DNA of 64,000 bases, taken from contig NC_092523.1 in NCBI RefSeq assembly GCF_037038585.1, forward strand, positions 48,625,501 through 48,689,500. Direction: 5' to 3'. The notes beneath the pieces are model-generated. The model did no database searches. It was not told where the DNA came from and saw only the letters and a list, made by a program, of their open reading frames with translations. The translations under genes were made by a program, and so were the position numbers. This DNA is from Patagioenas fasciata. Its lineage: Eukaryota; Chordata; Aves; Columbiformes; Columbidae. Positions 41,276-56,200 of this stretch are shown piece after piece. Position 1 is the stretch's first letter. Each line of letters starts with the position of its first letter.

Positions 41276-44200
41276 TCAGAGCTCTGCACCATCATCTGTG
41301 GAAAAACAAAAACATGTTATGCTCTGTACGGTTCCAAGGGGTCCTACCACAACTTAGACAGTAGCACAGTGCATGAGTTAGCTGATGGCTTAGCTGGGGG
41401 TCAGACCTGACCATCTCCTTCCTTCTTTTCTTCCTTCCATCCCTACTGCAGCATACAGCTGCAGGGGGATGGTGATAGATGGCATTTTTCTGTGCTGAGA
41501 TCACCTAGACATGGGACACAGACTCCCTAACTCCACAGTGTGTAGCTATGACGTCTGACAATTTGTTCCATTAACGTTATCAATTTCCTTTAAGTAACTG
41601 TGGACTGCCAGCTTAGTGCTTAGCTAGAGCATACTTGAGAGCCCTCCTACAGCTGAAAAGAAACAGCTGTGACATGTGGTGTGCATGTAAGAAATAAACT
41701 ATGAGGCAATACAGGCGGTACGACAACCTCATAGTAGTTCCTGTGAGAGGGGGAGTGAAAAATCTTCCGTTCTAGGGTATAAGCGTGCTGCTCGTGGTAC
41801 AACTTGGTAAAACTCAATTTCGTTCATATCCATAAATAAGATGTTTGAAAAGGGATTAGAGACTGGCTGAAAGCTTTTACTAAAGTTCCTCTGTGTAAGT
41901 GATGCTGGGATTCATTTTATGCTCTTACTTCAATGCCAAGCACTGTTAATATTGTAAAGTCTTTTAGCTACTCAAGAGTATAAAGATACAGAAAGTCAAG
42001 GCTCTATCATACAATAAAGCTACTGGGATTAAAACTTAAGTATTATGTCCAAATGTAGATTTGAGTAGCATAGTATTCTGTAGCTGGGTGCTCTGTTCCC
42101 AGTGCCTCTGCCTCTAGCATGGTTACAAATCACTGTTTCAGCTCTTTGGGTCTATTCTGAAGCCTTGGTGCTAGGCAATCCTCTCTGCAGCTGGAATGAG
42201 GGCAGCTGGGTTTCCATCAGCTTTGCCTGCAGCCTGGCAAAGAGGACCTGGGTTTGAAAACTGGCTGAGGGCTGGAGGGGAAAGGCTTTAGGTCTTGCCT
42301 AAAGATCTGCTGTGGCATATCTGTCCCCTCCCCAGCATGCAAAGAGAATGGCAGGGACTAAGATGTTTGCAGGATGGTGAAGAATAGGGGGGTTGGCAGG
42401 AATTTAAGTGTTCCACGTTCCTGCTCTGTCTTGGGGCTGGTTTTGCCAATACTGTTCACAGGAGACATGGGCAGGTTTGGAAGTGTCTTGAGAACACTGA
42501 AAGGAGGATACAAATTTAGGGCTGGAAACATACCAGAAGTTGTTTTTTAAAACCCCAAAAGGTGTTTTTAATTTGGTACCTTAATCTCATGCTTTACAGC
42601 ACTTGGGGGGTTATTTAACAATCCCTTGAGAACTCTACCAGCTGAGATTTGCTGGGAATGTTTTGCCAAACTCAGGAGAAGCTGCATGTTAAACTGATAT
42701 TTCTTGTGTGCTTTTTTTTTTCAGAAAGCATTAAACAGAGATGGTCCTCCTGTATCAAATAACTGAGTCAACTGTTAGGGGAAAGAGCTGCTGAGCATTC
42801 AACCACACCACATACCTTTGGTCAGGGCCATTTCATGCAGAGTTTCCACAACATGAATTTTTGCAGAAGCCGTTGCCTCTCCTTTGGCATTTGATGCATG
42901 ACACTCATATTCTCCAGCATCCTCTTTGCTCAGAGGAGATATCTAGAGGAAGAAACGCATCCCCCAGTAACTATGCTGTGCATAGCTAGAGGTGATTCTG
43001 TTTTAAGGTATCTTAAATAATGTGTTAACTGTTTAAAACGTAATGAGATGAACAGAGCGCATGAAGTAGCGGTTAACCCTTAGGGACCACACTGACTGCA
43101 CGATTTCTTCTGTCTGCCTGGTCTGTAAGGGCTCCTCAGCTGTGGGTGGGTCTTAAGGATGCCTTGCCTCTATTGTGATTCCTTCCTAGACATGGCTAAG
43201 GTCTCCTTCCCACTAATGGCAGCAGGAAAGTAATGACATACAGAAAGGAGGTATTTTATTTAAGTCTAGCCTTCTCTGATCATAGAATGCATGCTTCTGC
43301 TGCAGGCTAGACAGAGGTGAAAAGCTGCAACTGTTGAGACCATAGCATCCACCCTTCTCCTCATGTCTAATTCACACAGGTTGTTTTTCCTCTAAATACT
43401 CTCTCTGTTGCCATGTGTCTTCTGCAAAGTTCTTTGTTCATGAGTTGTTTGTAAAAGTCACTGTACTGTTTGTGCAGCTCTGTGCTGACACAAAGTACTT
43501 ACGAGCACCCAGCCAGTCACTTCATGTTTCTCAGGGCCCCCTCGGGTCTGGATGGCCAAGTTTTCCCGGTCTCCAGGCAGAAGCTCCATCCTCTGAACAC
43601 CATACTGTCCCCGAATTATCTAAACAGAAGGGCAGAGAGGCATGAGAACTTCAGGGCTTATTTATGCTGGAAGTGTTTGGACCATGCCTGCACACAGACA
43701 AGATCAACACTAGTTTTACACAAATGTGTTTTGCACAGGAGCAGTGTTTTTTCTAGGGCTAGCATTTCATCTTACCCTCTGTGTACTGCAGCCCACTACC
43801 TCAATGCCTCAGCATCAGCACTGGGGCTGCATTCTCCTGGCCTCAGCAGTAATGCAGAGAGCAGCACAGCTTTCTGGAGTGAACAGTGCTGGGCAGTGGG
43901 GTGTGTGAACATGCCCTGCACCAACTTGGTGTCACAGAACTTGTGTGCATGTTCCCAAGAGTGGATTTAACCCATCAAACGATGCCTGTGCTGAACAAGG
44001 AGGATTTGGCTGCCTGCAGCTGCTGGTAGCCATACACCAATCCAGCTCAGCAGGCTGGAGCACTTGCCTTTGGGCTTGGGACTCAGAGGACAGCAGGAGC
44101 CAACTGCTGTCCTTGTTTGGAAAGCCTCCTCCACAACTTTCCTGACGACCATGCTTTTTAGCATAGCAGTAGCTGAGATCTGAGTATCTGAATGTTGCTC

Positions 44201-47200
44201 CTGGAACAGGGTCTCCCTGCATGACCCATCCTCCTCTTCCCAATAGGCCAGGGACAGCCCTGTAGGCTTCTGCTGCAGCAAACCAGGCAGCCCCTTCAGG
44301 TGGGCACAACATTGATGACAGAGCAGCAGTGCAGTCACTCCTCAATGCTGTGTATCGCAGCTCAGAGCACAGCATGAAGTAAGTGGCGCTCAGCCGTTGT
44401 TATCACGAGGTCACACAGTCTCAGACATGAGAAAGAGGCACGAAAGCAGAGCAGCAGTGTAAACATGGTGTCTGCTTGTAAACAAGCAAAAGATGCTGCC
44501 TGGGTCGGCAAGCCTACATAGAATTCTCCCCCGACAGTCTGCTCTGGGACCCCCATGAACAGAGTTTGCTGTTTCAGAACAGAGCGGTCTTTGGGCTAAT
44601 CTATTTTTTTTCCTCCGTAATATTCTTAATCTAGTATTGTTTCAGCTTAATTTTATGACTCCTCGAGTGCCCACAAACCTGTGGCATTTGAAGAGGCTAC
44701 AGGGGCCAGACAGCGGCCCTCAGCCTTATGGCTGGGATCCACTCTGCTCAAGACTGGCCCCCTGCCCTAAGCCAGGTGTTACCAGGACACTGCCAAAATC
44801 AGCACACCGCTGGCTACCAGAGACAACTGGCCCACACAGTTCCCATTCCTGATGTAGGTGAGCCGTGTCTAGCCACCTGAGAGTCACAGCTGCCAGCAGG
44901 GTGACAGCAGGTCAAGGGACATTGCCTGTGTGCTCCAAATACCAGGCGCTACCATGAGAAACACGCATCTTGTTCTGCCTCGGTATCAACTAGAGTTTAG
45001 AAAAAGATTAAGCAAAGCCAGATGTTTGTGGGCGGACAGAACAGCACAGATGGGAGAACTCATCACAGATGTTTGTTTCTAAGGAGGGATCAGCTATGGC
45101 CCCATTATGCTTACCAGGCAGTTCCAGCTGCCTCAGGTTTGCTGTGTCTCAGGAGCTCCTAGTAGGGTCCTTACCTTGTTCCAGATGAGGATAGGCGTTG
45201 GGATGCCTATGACTTCACAGCTCAGGTAGATCTGTGCTCCTGTCACATTCCAGATGTCTTTAGGAGGGGTCACTATGGAGGGTCCTGCAAAAAGGAAGAA
45301 ATGCTTTTAGGCACTGGGTAACTGCATGCCTGTTTCCCTGTCTCCTCGCTAGTCTTTTAAGTGGGGCCAGTCACTTCTGACAGGTTGTGAGGACAAGGTG
45401 AAGAAGGGCCCTGCTTGGAGCAAAGCTTGTTGCACTGGTCCCACATCACAGCACTCCTCTCTACAAAGCTACACATGCATCTGACCATAAGCTGTTCAGG
45501 CTGATGGGCACTTGCCCCAGGTGGAAACTCAAGTTCAGGTCATCTACTTGCAAGGTGGAGGTTAGACATAAGCTAGTGTTTGTATTCTGTTCTCTTAGGG
45601 TCTGAGCAGGACTTCACAAATTGCTGCCTTTGATCACCATGCAGCCACCAAGTACACTGTTGACACTCCGCTGGCATGGAGGAATGGATCCCTTAGGAGA
45701 CAGAGTGGGTCCTCTTCACGCTCCATGGCACGGAGAGATTGGCCAGCTTTGCAGCACCCTTTTTCCCAGCACAATTTTAATCTGCAGCAAAGCCTGTGGC
45801 AGCTGGCTAGCAGAATTCAATGTCACGCTGCTTCTGTTTTACCTGTGTGCAATATTCAGCAAAACAAGGCTGGCTGAAGGGTGGCAGAGCTCTCCTTGGG
45901 GGAGGGTCTGGGAAAGGACCAGGTGAATGCAGAGCTCCATTTTCCCCAAAGAGCTCTAATCCCTGGTGAAAGAGGGAGTTGTTTCCAAAGCCAGACAGGA
46001 ACAGACTTGTTTTGCAGATCTGGCTGGAGATGTTTACCCCTCAGGCTGGGAAATGTTGGAGATACAACCCATATCCCTGGAAGGGAAGAATGGCCTTTTC
46101 TGTTCAATTCTTCTTCAGTGGGGCTGTTTACAAAACACAGCTATTAATTCCCCACAATAGGAAGTGCAAAGGAGCACATAGTGTTTATTTCCACTTATTG
46201 ATAGCTTGAAGAACACAGCAGATTTTCCCGTTCTGCTCTGAAGATGCAGGCAGTAACAGGAAACTGAAGCTCCCATTAGACTCCACCAGAAGGTATTTCC
46301 TACGGTAACAAGTACTCCAGAGCTAGCCTGACTGAAGCCCTTCAGTATGCTGGCTCACAGACCACAGCTCATTCCCAGCCCTGTAAAAGAGGGAGCGATT
46401 TGGGTCCTGAATGTGCACCAACCTTAGTCCTGAACATGCTCTCTACCCTACAACCCCCTTGCAGGCAGTGAGAAGCAGGTTTCAAGTGCAGCCCATTGCG
46501 CCAACATCTAGCAGAAAGCTGCTGTCTTTTTACCTCTTTGGGATCTAGGGGCAGATTGACCCCAGTATCACCAGCCAGATGACATCAGCCAAGGGATGCT
46601 GAAGTGGCTCCCCACTTCTGAGCAGCTGGTGTGATCCCAGAGAAGAGTTTGCTCTTCTTTTCCGAGATTTCCCTGTCCAGGAATGACTGTACATGTCCTG
46701 CCGGTGGGAAGGCACTAAGAGACCAGGGGTGGCTACAATACAGATTTTCTGTTAAAGAGATATCCCAATCCTGCTTTTAATAGGAGGTAGCTGCATAGAA
46801 GCAGGGCTGGGTATTGCTGTCCCCACGATGGGGCCACATCAGGTCATGCACTCTGCTCCGCTTCCCCAGTGCAGCCGTTTCCTGCACAGCCCTGCTGTTT
46901 TTCCTCATGTCCCTTGAACAACAGGGTACTTGGCAGCTCCAGTGGGGCCAGTTGTCCCCAGGCTGCTTAGCTCATCCCATGCTCTGCAAGGACCTCCAGC
47001 TGACGTGCCCCCACCATAGCAGCCTGCTGACGCCCTCTGCGCTGGCCATGCAAAACCCTCCATGTGCAAGGTGCCCTTCCCAGAGTAGAGCTCGAGGCCT
47101 GTCCCCGGGGCAGCAGGGCTATGTTTGACCCCGTGTGACACCATCCTCTCTATCACTGGTCCCACCTTCATGGGTTCCCCATGAGGCGGCAGAAACACAG

Positions 47201-50200
47201 CTGCCCCAAAATGACCACCATCTCCCACTACAGAAAACGAGAGATCCTGATTCTTACATTAAAATCCAAGTGGATTTTAAGGCACCATTAAGTTCTTCCA
47301 GGATCATGCTCAATTCTTCCCTGGCGGGGAACCTGCAGCATCCATCCCACCGCTAAATCCACTGCCCATAGTGTCTCAGTCTTGGCTGCCACTGGGTTTC
47401 CCCCTGAGTCACAAGCCATACACGGATATTTGCTCGCCCTGCCAGGAGCAGGTCACACCAGGATTTTTCTGCAGCAGCTCCTGGCAGGGAAAAAGAGAGA
47501 GGGAATTTCTGCCCATCTCCCGGGCAAGGAGAAACTGTTTATCTTCCTTTGAAAGGGGAATTGCCTGTACAGTTTCAGAGTGAAGCTCCGGCTGGCTTGG
47601 CACAGCAGCCACAGCACAGCCAGAGTCTGGCTGTTATGAGGCAGACTCGAGCTCAGGATGTACATCCTGATCTAACCAGGAGGAATGTGAAACTCTGCCT
47701 TTGTCTGCAAAATGAACTGGGAGCACTCAGAGACCTCTGTCTCCATCCGGCACAACCCTGAGACCAGAAGGGAATACACAACCCCGAGACCAGAAGGGAA
47801 TACACAACCCCAGAGATGTGACTGTGTCATGGGAAGAGTCAGCGTGGTCTCTTGGGATATTCGACTTAAATCCAGACAGCCAAAATTCTAGAGCTGTGCT
47901 TCTTCCTCCACTAAAAATAAATGAGAAAGGCCAAGAAGTCAGCAGAGTTTAAGTCAAATCACAACAGGCCACAGTATTAGGTAGGCTCCCATCACAGCCA
48001 GCTGACACCCGGGTGCATGGCAGCCACCCTGCTTACTATCTGTGTTGGTCCCCCTCATGCTCCCTCCCACAGTCCCCAGAAGCAGCCTGAGATGGGCAGG
48101 GGACACAGCAAGCTGCCACTACAGGAGAGGCAGGGGCTGCCTGAGCCTTGCAGGGACTTCAGAGGATGTGAGGACATTCCCTCCTGCAAGTCACCCCTCT
48201 TGCTTCAGGGGTACTTGTGAAGGGAGCGAGGCCACCATGCGCCCAGCAGGACTGGAAACAAGCCTATCTTGTACAGAGCAGATGTTTCGATTCCTGCCAG
48301 CCAGGAGCACCTTAGCCCTCATCCTACAGCCTGCACCTCAAAGGCCTTGCAGCTCTGCTTGCAGCATTCCCCACCAAGGGGGAGGCCAGGAAATTGCTGG
48401 TGGCACCTAGGAATGCAAATGGTCACCGAGGCCAGAGACCCTCCCAGATGATGGAGACACAAATGCAGCTGGGTGGTCTCTGACTGAGCCAGAGGCACCA
48501 TGGATGGGGAGGATGCCAGCACATGCCCTGACAGTGAAGGAGCTCCTTGGCCAAGAGGACAGTGCAGGCTGTTGATGGATATCAGCTGCTCTCTGAAAGC
48601 ACTTCAGGCATTTCCTCCCTGCTCTGCCCATTGTTCATAAGACAAATGGCTCTCCATGGCCAGGAAGGGGCTTATGTACAGAGCCAGCAAGCTCATTCAC
48701 CCTGGAGAGGAGCCTGAAAGCGCAGGGATTGTTTTTTCTGCAGATCACAGGGAGCTGACAGCCTGCGTTATGTCAAAAGCAGCAGCTGGAAAGGAGTTTC
48801 CACTGCTGTTATGTAGCTGCTCTTCTGCCACAGCAGCATGCAGCAGAGCCTGTGACTTCATGGATGAGGCCATCATTTGGTATCTGTTCTTGGCACCCTT
48901 CTGCCCTGAGCACCTCTTCTCTGCTCAGCACAGCAGGTAGGGATCTGGCACATCCCAGCCCACCCACCCACCTGCTGGTATGACAGCTCAGAATCAGCTG
49001 GACCTCACTGATATTCCTTTGGTGTCCACACACACACAGAGAAATAAATCACACCCCAGCAAGCAGAGCAATAGCTTCTTCAGTAAAGTCAAGGGGGCTA
49101 CAGGTGTGTCACTAAAGGCAGAAATAAACTCAACATAAAGCACTTGTGGGGTATGCCCTGGTGCTTGGGTGTGCATGGGAAATCCTGATCACCAACATAC
49201 GAAGCTGTCTACCACATTCTGAAGCTCACGTGGGTGCCAGCCTGTTTCCCAGCCATGCCTCCTGAGCACTGCATTGCCATGCCACAGCCCCGGGTGAAAC
49301 ACAGTCTCAGAACAGTTCCCGCGAGACAGCAAATCAAAGCAGAAGCTGGACAGTTTTCACCCTTACAAGCACTTGCAAATTTGAAATAGACTCACTCCAG
49401 TCTCCTAAGTTGCTGGGAAAGTATTTTTCCCTTCAAAATGACTTTATATGGAGAGGAGAAAACCTTCTGTAAGCAGCATCTACTCAATAGTTGGCATGGC
49501 CTCGGCTGCTCCCTCCTAGGTCAGTGCTCTGCGAGAAGCAGCAGCAGATGGGAAGTGTGAGCAGCTTCTAGCCTTCCCCATTCCCAAAGCTACTTGCTGC
49601 TTTCTGGTAGACTTACAAGCCTCCTTCTTTACCTCTTGCTGAAGGCATTTGTCCACCTCCTTTAGCTTGGCCTTGAAGAGACTAAGGAGTTACATAAAGG
49701 CTCCAAGACACCCAGAGCAAAGGAGATGCAGTCCTCCATGGGGTTTACACAGAGGCTGGGAGAGAGAACAGGGCAGCACTTCAAAGAACAAAACCTCAAG
49801 CCCTTTCTCCCATAGGTGGCATGCAGGACAGGTCTGCACTGGCCCTGACATTGTGCCCAGGGAAGAGGCTGCCCCTCAGCACACTGCATACCATGCTCAG
49901 CACTCTTGGCTTAGTTTTACTAAGAAAACTGTCATTATGGCACAAGGAGGATCACAAGCTAAAGCCTGGAAAGAATGTGAAAAGCTTGTGGTGAGAGACA
50001 CAGAAACAAGGCATGGCAGCATTTATGCATGGAAAAGCAACTAGGGCTTTCAGAAGTCCAACCTGATTAGACTTGTTACATGGTAATCTCCTATTTAGTA
50101 TGAAACTCAATCAACCTCAGCCTAACAAAGGATTAAACACATTTTTTTAAACACAGCATGCCTTTCCAGCAACAGGAAAAAAACAAACACAGGGAGGAAT

Positions 50201-53200
50201 TTGCTGATCTCTAATCATTCCTTCCTAGTGATGATTTGTAATATGCTATGATGATTGAGAATAAAAAAATAGGTGAAATACCAGATCCTCTTGGGCAGTG
50301 GAGGCATTTGCATAGCCCCTGGCATACTGGTGCTCTCCAAGACACTGAGCTGCCAAGTAACATATTAAGCAGTTTCCCTAACAAGATTTTAGCACAATTA
50401 TCATAAAAACTCAAGCTCCAGTGAACCAAAACCTTTTCAAATATCTAAATGCCTTCTAAGGAGGAATTTATGGCTTATCCTACAACAGTGGAAAATACCC
50501 AAGTTACAGATTAATTTAAAAAAATACTAGCACAAAGCTTCAGCCCTAGAAACTCTGCCTCAAAATCCCAATGCACTTTGTGCTGGGAAAGCAAGCACCG
50601 CACTGAATCACATCCCCACACCACGCTCTATTCAAAATGACTCCGTGCTACAAAACAAAAGGTGTAAACACACCACACACCTGTGTAGCTCTGCTGTGGA
50701 CTCTCTGGATGCAGCACAAAAATGCTGCAGCACAAACACCTGCAAATAACAATGCTTTCCTTTGTGGTAAGAGAAAGCAGGTACCAGCCACTGCTGCAAG
50801 ACCCCCACTCCCAGCTGATGCAGAAACCCAAACCAGATTTCCAGGACAATCAGGGAAGCCAGTTCATTTCCAACCATAGATGACTTCCTAGTAAAAACAT
50901 GCCTAAATCTCTCTTTCAACAGCAAAGAAGGAAGCACTCATGAAATGTGGATATTCTCTTAAGTCCCTTAAAAACCAGGAAAGGAAGAATGGCAGAAAAG
51001 ACCTAAATCAATCTAAGCTAGTTGTTAGTTCAAAAGCACAAATCTGGAAGAATTTCTTGCAAAATGTGATCAGATATGAACTATGCTGTCTGGTATCTAA
51101 AAGAGTTGTAGCCTTTGAATTTAAGGCAGTTCTATCAGGAAAAGATGAGCCAATGTCAGTGATAACAGCAGCCTGTCATCTCCCAGAAAGTTTCCCCTAA
51201 AAGCCCCCATTCCTGCTCTACTCTGGCAGTGGATTAAAAAAATAAACAAAACACCCTCAAAACTAAAATATTTCTGGCAAAGCTTCAAGAGCTGATTTTG
51301 GATGGAATGAGCCAACCCATGTGATTTATGTTTCTTCTTTTAAAATTGACCTGTGGGAAGTCAGTGCCTCTTTCTTTGCAGAGCAGACAGAGCTTTGCTG
51401 GACACTAAGGCACCAGCAAAGCAAAACCACTGCTGCGGGAAAGTGGTGGGACTTTGGGTGAGTGTACTTGTCCCTGGGGCTGTCAGTCTCCATGAGAACC
51501 TAGCAGACATGATCCTATGTCCATCAGCCCATTTTTTAAGCCCTGTGGACATCCAAGAAACCTTGCACTGATCGTTCCCCAGGCCCCAGAACTGGTGGTT
51601 GGCACTCAAGCAAGAAACTTTTCTTGGCAGAGATGCTGCCTGGGCTTCTGGCAAGCCAAAATGATACCGCTCAGGGAAGACAGCTCAGCTCTGGCGACTG
51701 GGATCTCCCCAAACCCGGCATCCTGTTCGTAAGCTCTGCAGCCTTTGTGATGGATTCTGCAAGGTGCTGTGTCCCCATCACCATAGGGTAAACCTCTGCA
51801 TGTTTCATGGAGTCACAGATATTTAAGCCACATTCAGATCAACAGAAATAAAGCAGGCTGCTTGGCAAGCCAGCAAATCTGTCCTTCACCCAGAGAAGCC
51901 CCACCTTTCTACATCTGGTAGGCCTTTGTAGGTAGGTACAAAACACCAACATTTCACTGGAGAGTGAAACACTGTTCTCTGACGTTTGTGGTGTGAGGCA
52001 TTTGGGTAAGAACATGCACTCAGCTTCACCCAAGAAAGAAGTGAGCATAAAAGAAAGGCAAACCCTTGACTGACAACGGCAAAACAACCTAGAGAACTTA
52101 ACCCTGCTTGAACAGCTATCAGGGACTTCAAACCATAAGGCCTTTGGGCTGTAATGAGGCAACTCCAGCAGTATCTCCACCAGTCACAACAAGTCCCCCG
52201 AAGCAGGTATTTTGCTGGCATCTAATGATAAGAGAGACTCAGGGGTATTTGTCTCTTCTTGCACTGGTTAGGCAACGAGTCCGTGCCTGGTATTTTTCAG
52301 CTCAGAGAGATCGTCATGCCAAAAATCCTGCAAGCTTTTTGATGGGGGGTTGGTGCGTTGAGGTTGTTTTTCTGCCTGGCTTGAGCTGAGCCACACAATC
52401 CTAATTCTTTACGCCAGTTGGCTTCACATGGCAGTGGGTACCACAGTCCTCCTGCTCCAGGTCCTAGATGTGCGTAAACAGCCTCAGTGCATGCACTGCA
52501 AAACGAATCTCAGCCCAAATTACTGAAGCCACCAACGTCATAACAGGCTCTTCTGAACCTCTGTGCACAGATGGGTGATGGCAGCTCCTAAATTGTTATG
52601 GTGGCCTCCCCTCCTGCCATGGGAAGCACTGGAGGTGGCACCCCGACTGTCCTGTCCCTGCCCCACCAGTGGGCTTCTGCTTTGTGTCCAGGCCTGTTCT
52701 ACCTACAAGAGCTGGGAGCAGACCTGAGCGTAGCTATTTGTATACATGGGCAGAGAGCAAAGGGCCAACCCATGTAAAAGCAATGCTGGAAAGCAGCTGG
52801 AAAACTTCACAGCATCCTTCTCTCTCACAGCCTCAGCACTGGGATTAGTTACAAGAGGCTGCCAGGGCGCAAGGGTAGGGATGAGATGTGGGTAGTGGCT
52901 CCCTGGCAGGGAGCGAGGCAAGCCCAGAGCGAGCTGGGAGTGTAAGTGTGAGGGCACAGCATGAGCCCAGCTGGGAAGGAGCACCACAGCATCGCTGCCT
53001 GCTCACCCACAGCAAACACAAGCAGCTTTGCCGTGTCCTGCTGACACAGCACCACCAGCAGCCACGCAGCCTCAAGGAGTTGGGAATCAAGCAAAGTGCA
53101 TTTTTCCAGCCATTCCCAATGGTCCTGCTCAGGCGCCACCCACTCCAGCAAAGACTGACTGGATTCCTGCGCCTGCCAAGTGCAGGTATAGCAAGGGTTA

Positions 53201-56200
53201 TTTCCAGCCTCACAAACTCTTCTCAACTGTGTCTTACTTCGCCCTCCTACACAAAGTTTTGTCTGCAACGGAAATACCTTTTTCTGCATGGCTTCACTGT
53301 TTTTATACAAAGAACACAGACATCAGATCCCAGAGGTCTGGGAAACAAGCAGCACAAAAAGAATCCCAAGGACAAGGTCAAGGCGCATTATGTAGCTCTG
53401 ACAACTGGCTCCTTACTTTTGCTACTGAACAACAAAGAAACATCCGATTTGTTCCTAGTTGGTGGGCAGTATCTCTTAGCAAGCAAAAGCTGCCAAATAT
53501 AATTTTAATGAACTTTTATCCCCTTGGAAATATATCTATGGTGGAAAAGAATGCATGTCTGAAGGAGTATTTTGCATATTAAGCCCTGTGTACCTGACTA
53601 CTTTGTTTCCAGGAGGTTTTACTCATGCCCACATGTGTTGCCTGTGACAAATCAGCAGGACTATCTCTTGAACAGGTGTACCTCCTTCAGACCCTTTGAC
53701 TAGCTGGTACATATGGCACAGAGAGGGTATGAAGTGCAACCCCAGTTAACAAAGAAATTTTAATTGCTTGAGTCTTTAATTGTTTGTGGCTGATCCCTGT
53801 GTCTCAAGGATGTGTTTCAAGGCAGAAGAGGAGGTAGCTGTGGTAAGACTCATTCTCACCTTGACTGGAAGGTGAGGTTTGAGCAAACAGTGGTAGGAAT
53901 CAATAAAAGGCAGCATTTGCCCCATTTTGTCCATGTCCTGTCTTCTGTCTTACCACCCCAAACATGCCACAGTGCTCGGATGAGTGAGGAGAAGCATCTG
54001 CCAATATGCCGGTCCCTTCTTCCACTGGATACCCCATCTCCAGCTGCTGATGACAGCAAAGGCCACCAGCAGCTGTAGCTCTACATTTTCTCCTCCCAAG
54101 GACCAGCTTTCAATGGGATGTGCAAAACAAGCCCTCCCTCTCCAGTTCCACCTGTAAAAAAAGAGCAATCATAGTCAGGACCCACTGCTGGAAGATGTTT
54201 TTCTGGATTTCTCCTCAGACTTGAAAGGCTGCTCACTCTTGCACTCAAAGGATGAGGTCCTGATAGTCCTGCAAGTGCAGACACCTCAGAGCCCATTTGC
54301 CCTGAGCAAGAAGCCTAAGTCCAATGAGCCCAAGGATTCTTTCTACACAAAAGCTGTCACACAAAGGACTGATGCAGGCAGGATCCTGCCTGTTTGTGGT
54401 CTCCCTGTGCAGGATCCCACTCTAGGCAGTGCCTTAAGGAGATCATGTCTGTTTGTGGTGGGAAATGGCAAAAGCCAGAACTTCCACACTTTTGACTCCC
54501 ACAGCATTTAGGTTCTTTTGAAAACCAATAAAAGTGCTGTCTCCTATCTGGAAATATACTGAAAGAGGCTCTACCTTGAGAAGCTGATGGGATGGATGTC
54601 CTCTCCTGCCATTCTTTCAAAATTGATGTGGAGATTACAACTCACCTCCTCTCCCCACCCAACAGTCCTAACTGCCAAGAGGCCCTGAGGGCTACAGAAA
54701 ATACTTCCAGATGTCTACCACGTGTGTGGGCTGAGTCCCTGCCTCAGCTGCACTCCACAAAGTGATGTGCATCACCAGAAGGAGGTTTGCAGCACAACAT
54801 TCATGCTGCTGAGGGACATCTCAGAAGAGACAGTTGCAACACCACTGTTGAGCAGCCTGCACCCTCCTGTTCCCTTCCCTGAGATGCTGGGTTGGAGGTC
54901 TCCCAGCAGCATGATCCAAAAGAAGAGGGATTTCCCAGAGTGTCAGAGGAGGGGACATTTTGCCAGTGGCTCAGCATCGCATGCTCCAGCAAAGTTCTTA
55001 AACAACAGGTAAGAGATTGCAAAGGTGTCTTGCTGCACATCTGCATGCCCAAAGGGACCTTCTCCAAGGAAGGGATGCAGTTTGTGCAGGGAGTGGTTGT
55101 CCTGCACTGTGACCCCCTACAGAGAAGCTGCTGCTGTGATGACCAGAGGATGGAGAAAGTCTCATGGGAGCTGTTTAAGGGTGGTGGGTCAGTGGCCTCC
55201 CACCATCCTGCCTAGTGGCTTGTGTTTGCATTGACCTCATCAAACTCTGTCTCCATAGTCCGGGTCAAAGCCCCATCAGGCCAAGCCAGCACCCAGTCTG
55301 GGACAAACACAAGAAAGTACAGACAAGGGTTGGGGCAGAAGCTTACAATATGAGCATCAATACTTGTCTTGCCATGAACTCCCAGGTGACTTTGAGCAAG
55401 ACAACTGTGAACTGGGCCCTCTTCCCAAGTACACATCTGAAATGTGACCTCAGACATCTTTCAAACACAATTGCTCGCTCAGTCTGGGCTGGCGAGGCCA
55501 AGAAGCAGCAGGTATTTTTAAGACTGCTGTGACCATCTCCCAAGTCTGCTGAGCAGGAAATACCCCTTCCAAATGTTAGAGGTGAGGACAGAGGCTGTTT
55601 TCATCTCATCCCAAAAAAAGCCTGAGGGTTGAAGCTCCTTCTCTCCAGGAGTTAACACTGTACCACAATGTTTCCAGCTAATATAAGCCTGATGTTTTGC
55701 ACAAGGTTTGTGAAAAGCCACGCAGGGCATTTAATGGACAACGTCAAAGTGCATAACCCAGTCCTCACCCAGCCTTTCATGCTTTCCTTGGAAGTTTCAG
55801 AAACATTTTTTGCAAGACATACTTGGCCTCAGTTATGGGAAGAAAGACAAGGAGGAGGTGGAGGTTGTGACCCTACACATACTGCGTTTATGAAACACTC
55901 CTCCACCAAAACAGCATTGGCTCTGCAATATCATCCTTGAGACATTCAGTAAATGGTTTGTCTGCTATGTCCCTTCCTCCCAATAAAACCCACTCTCAGA
56001 AAGCCAGGATTTCTAGTAGAAGCTCTGCAGCAGAACAATTTCTTCCTTGACCAGCATCTCCAAGCAAAAGCTTGGGAAGAATTGAGCTCACTCAAGTGCA
56101 AACCACTAAGTATAGCTCAGAGGAAAGTCACTGCTTGTTTTAATTTCAAACCAAAGCAAGTCAGCAAATGTTGGCTCTTAATTTCTCTTGCTTTCACATC

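Noticed and set aside
52845-53582. Open frames of 153-204 codons in IGFBP7 intron 1
   Set aside because: Overlapping frames on both strands with low-complexity, non-protein-like composition; they are best explained as chance.
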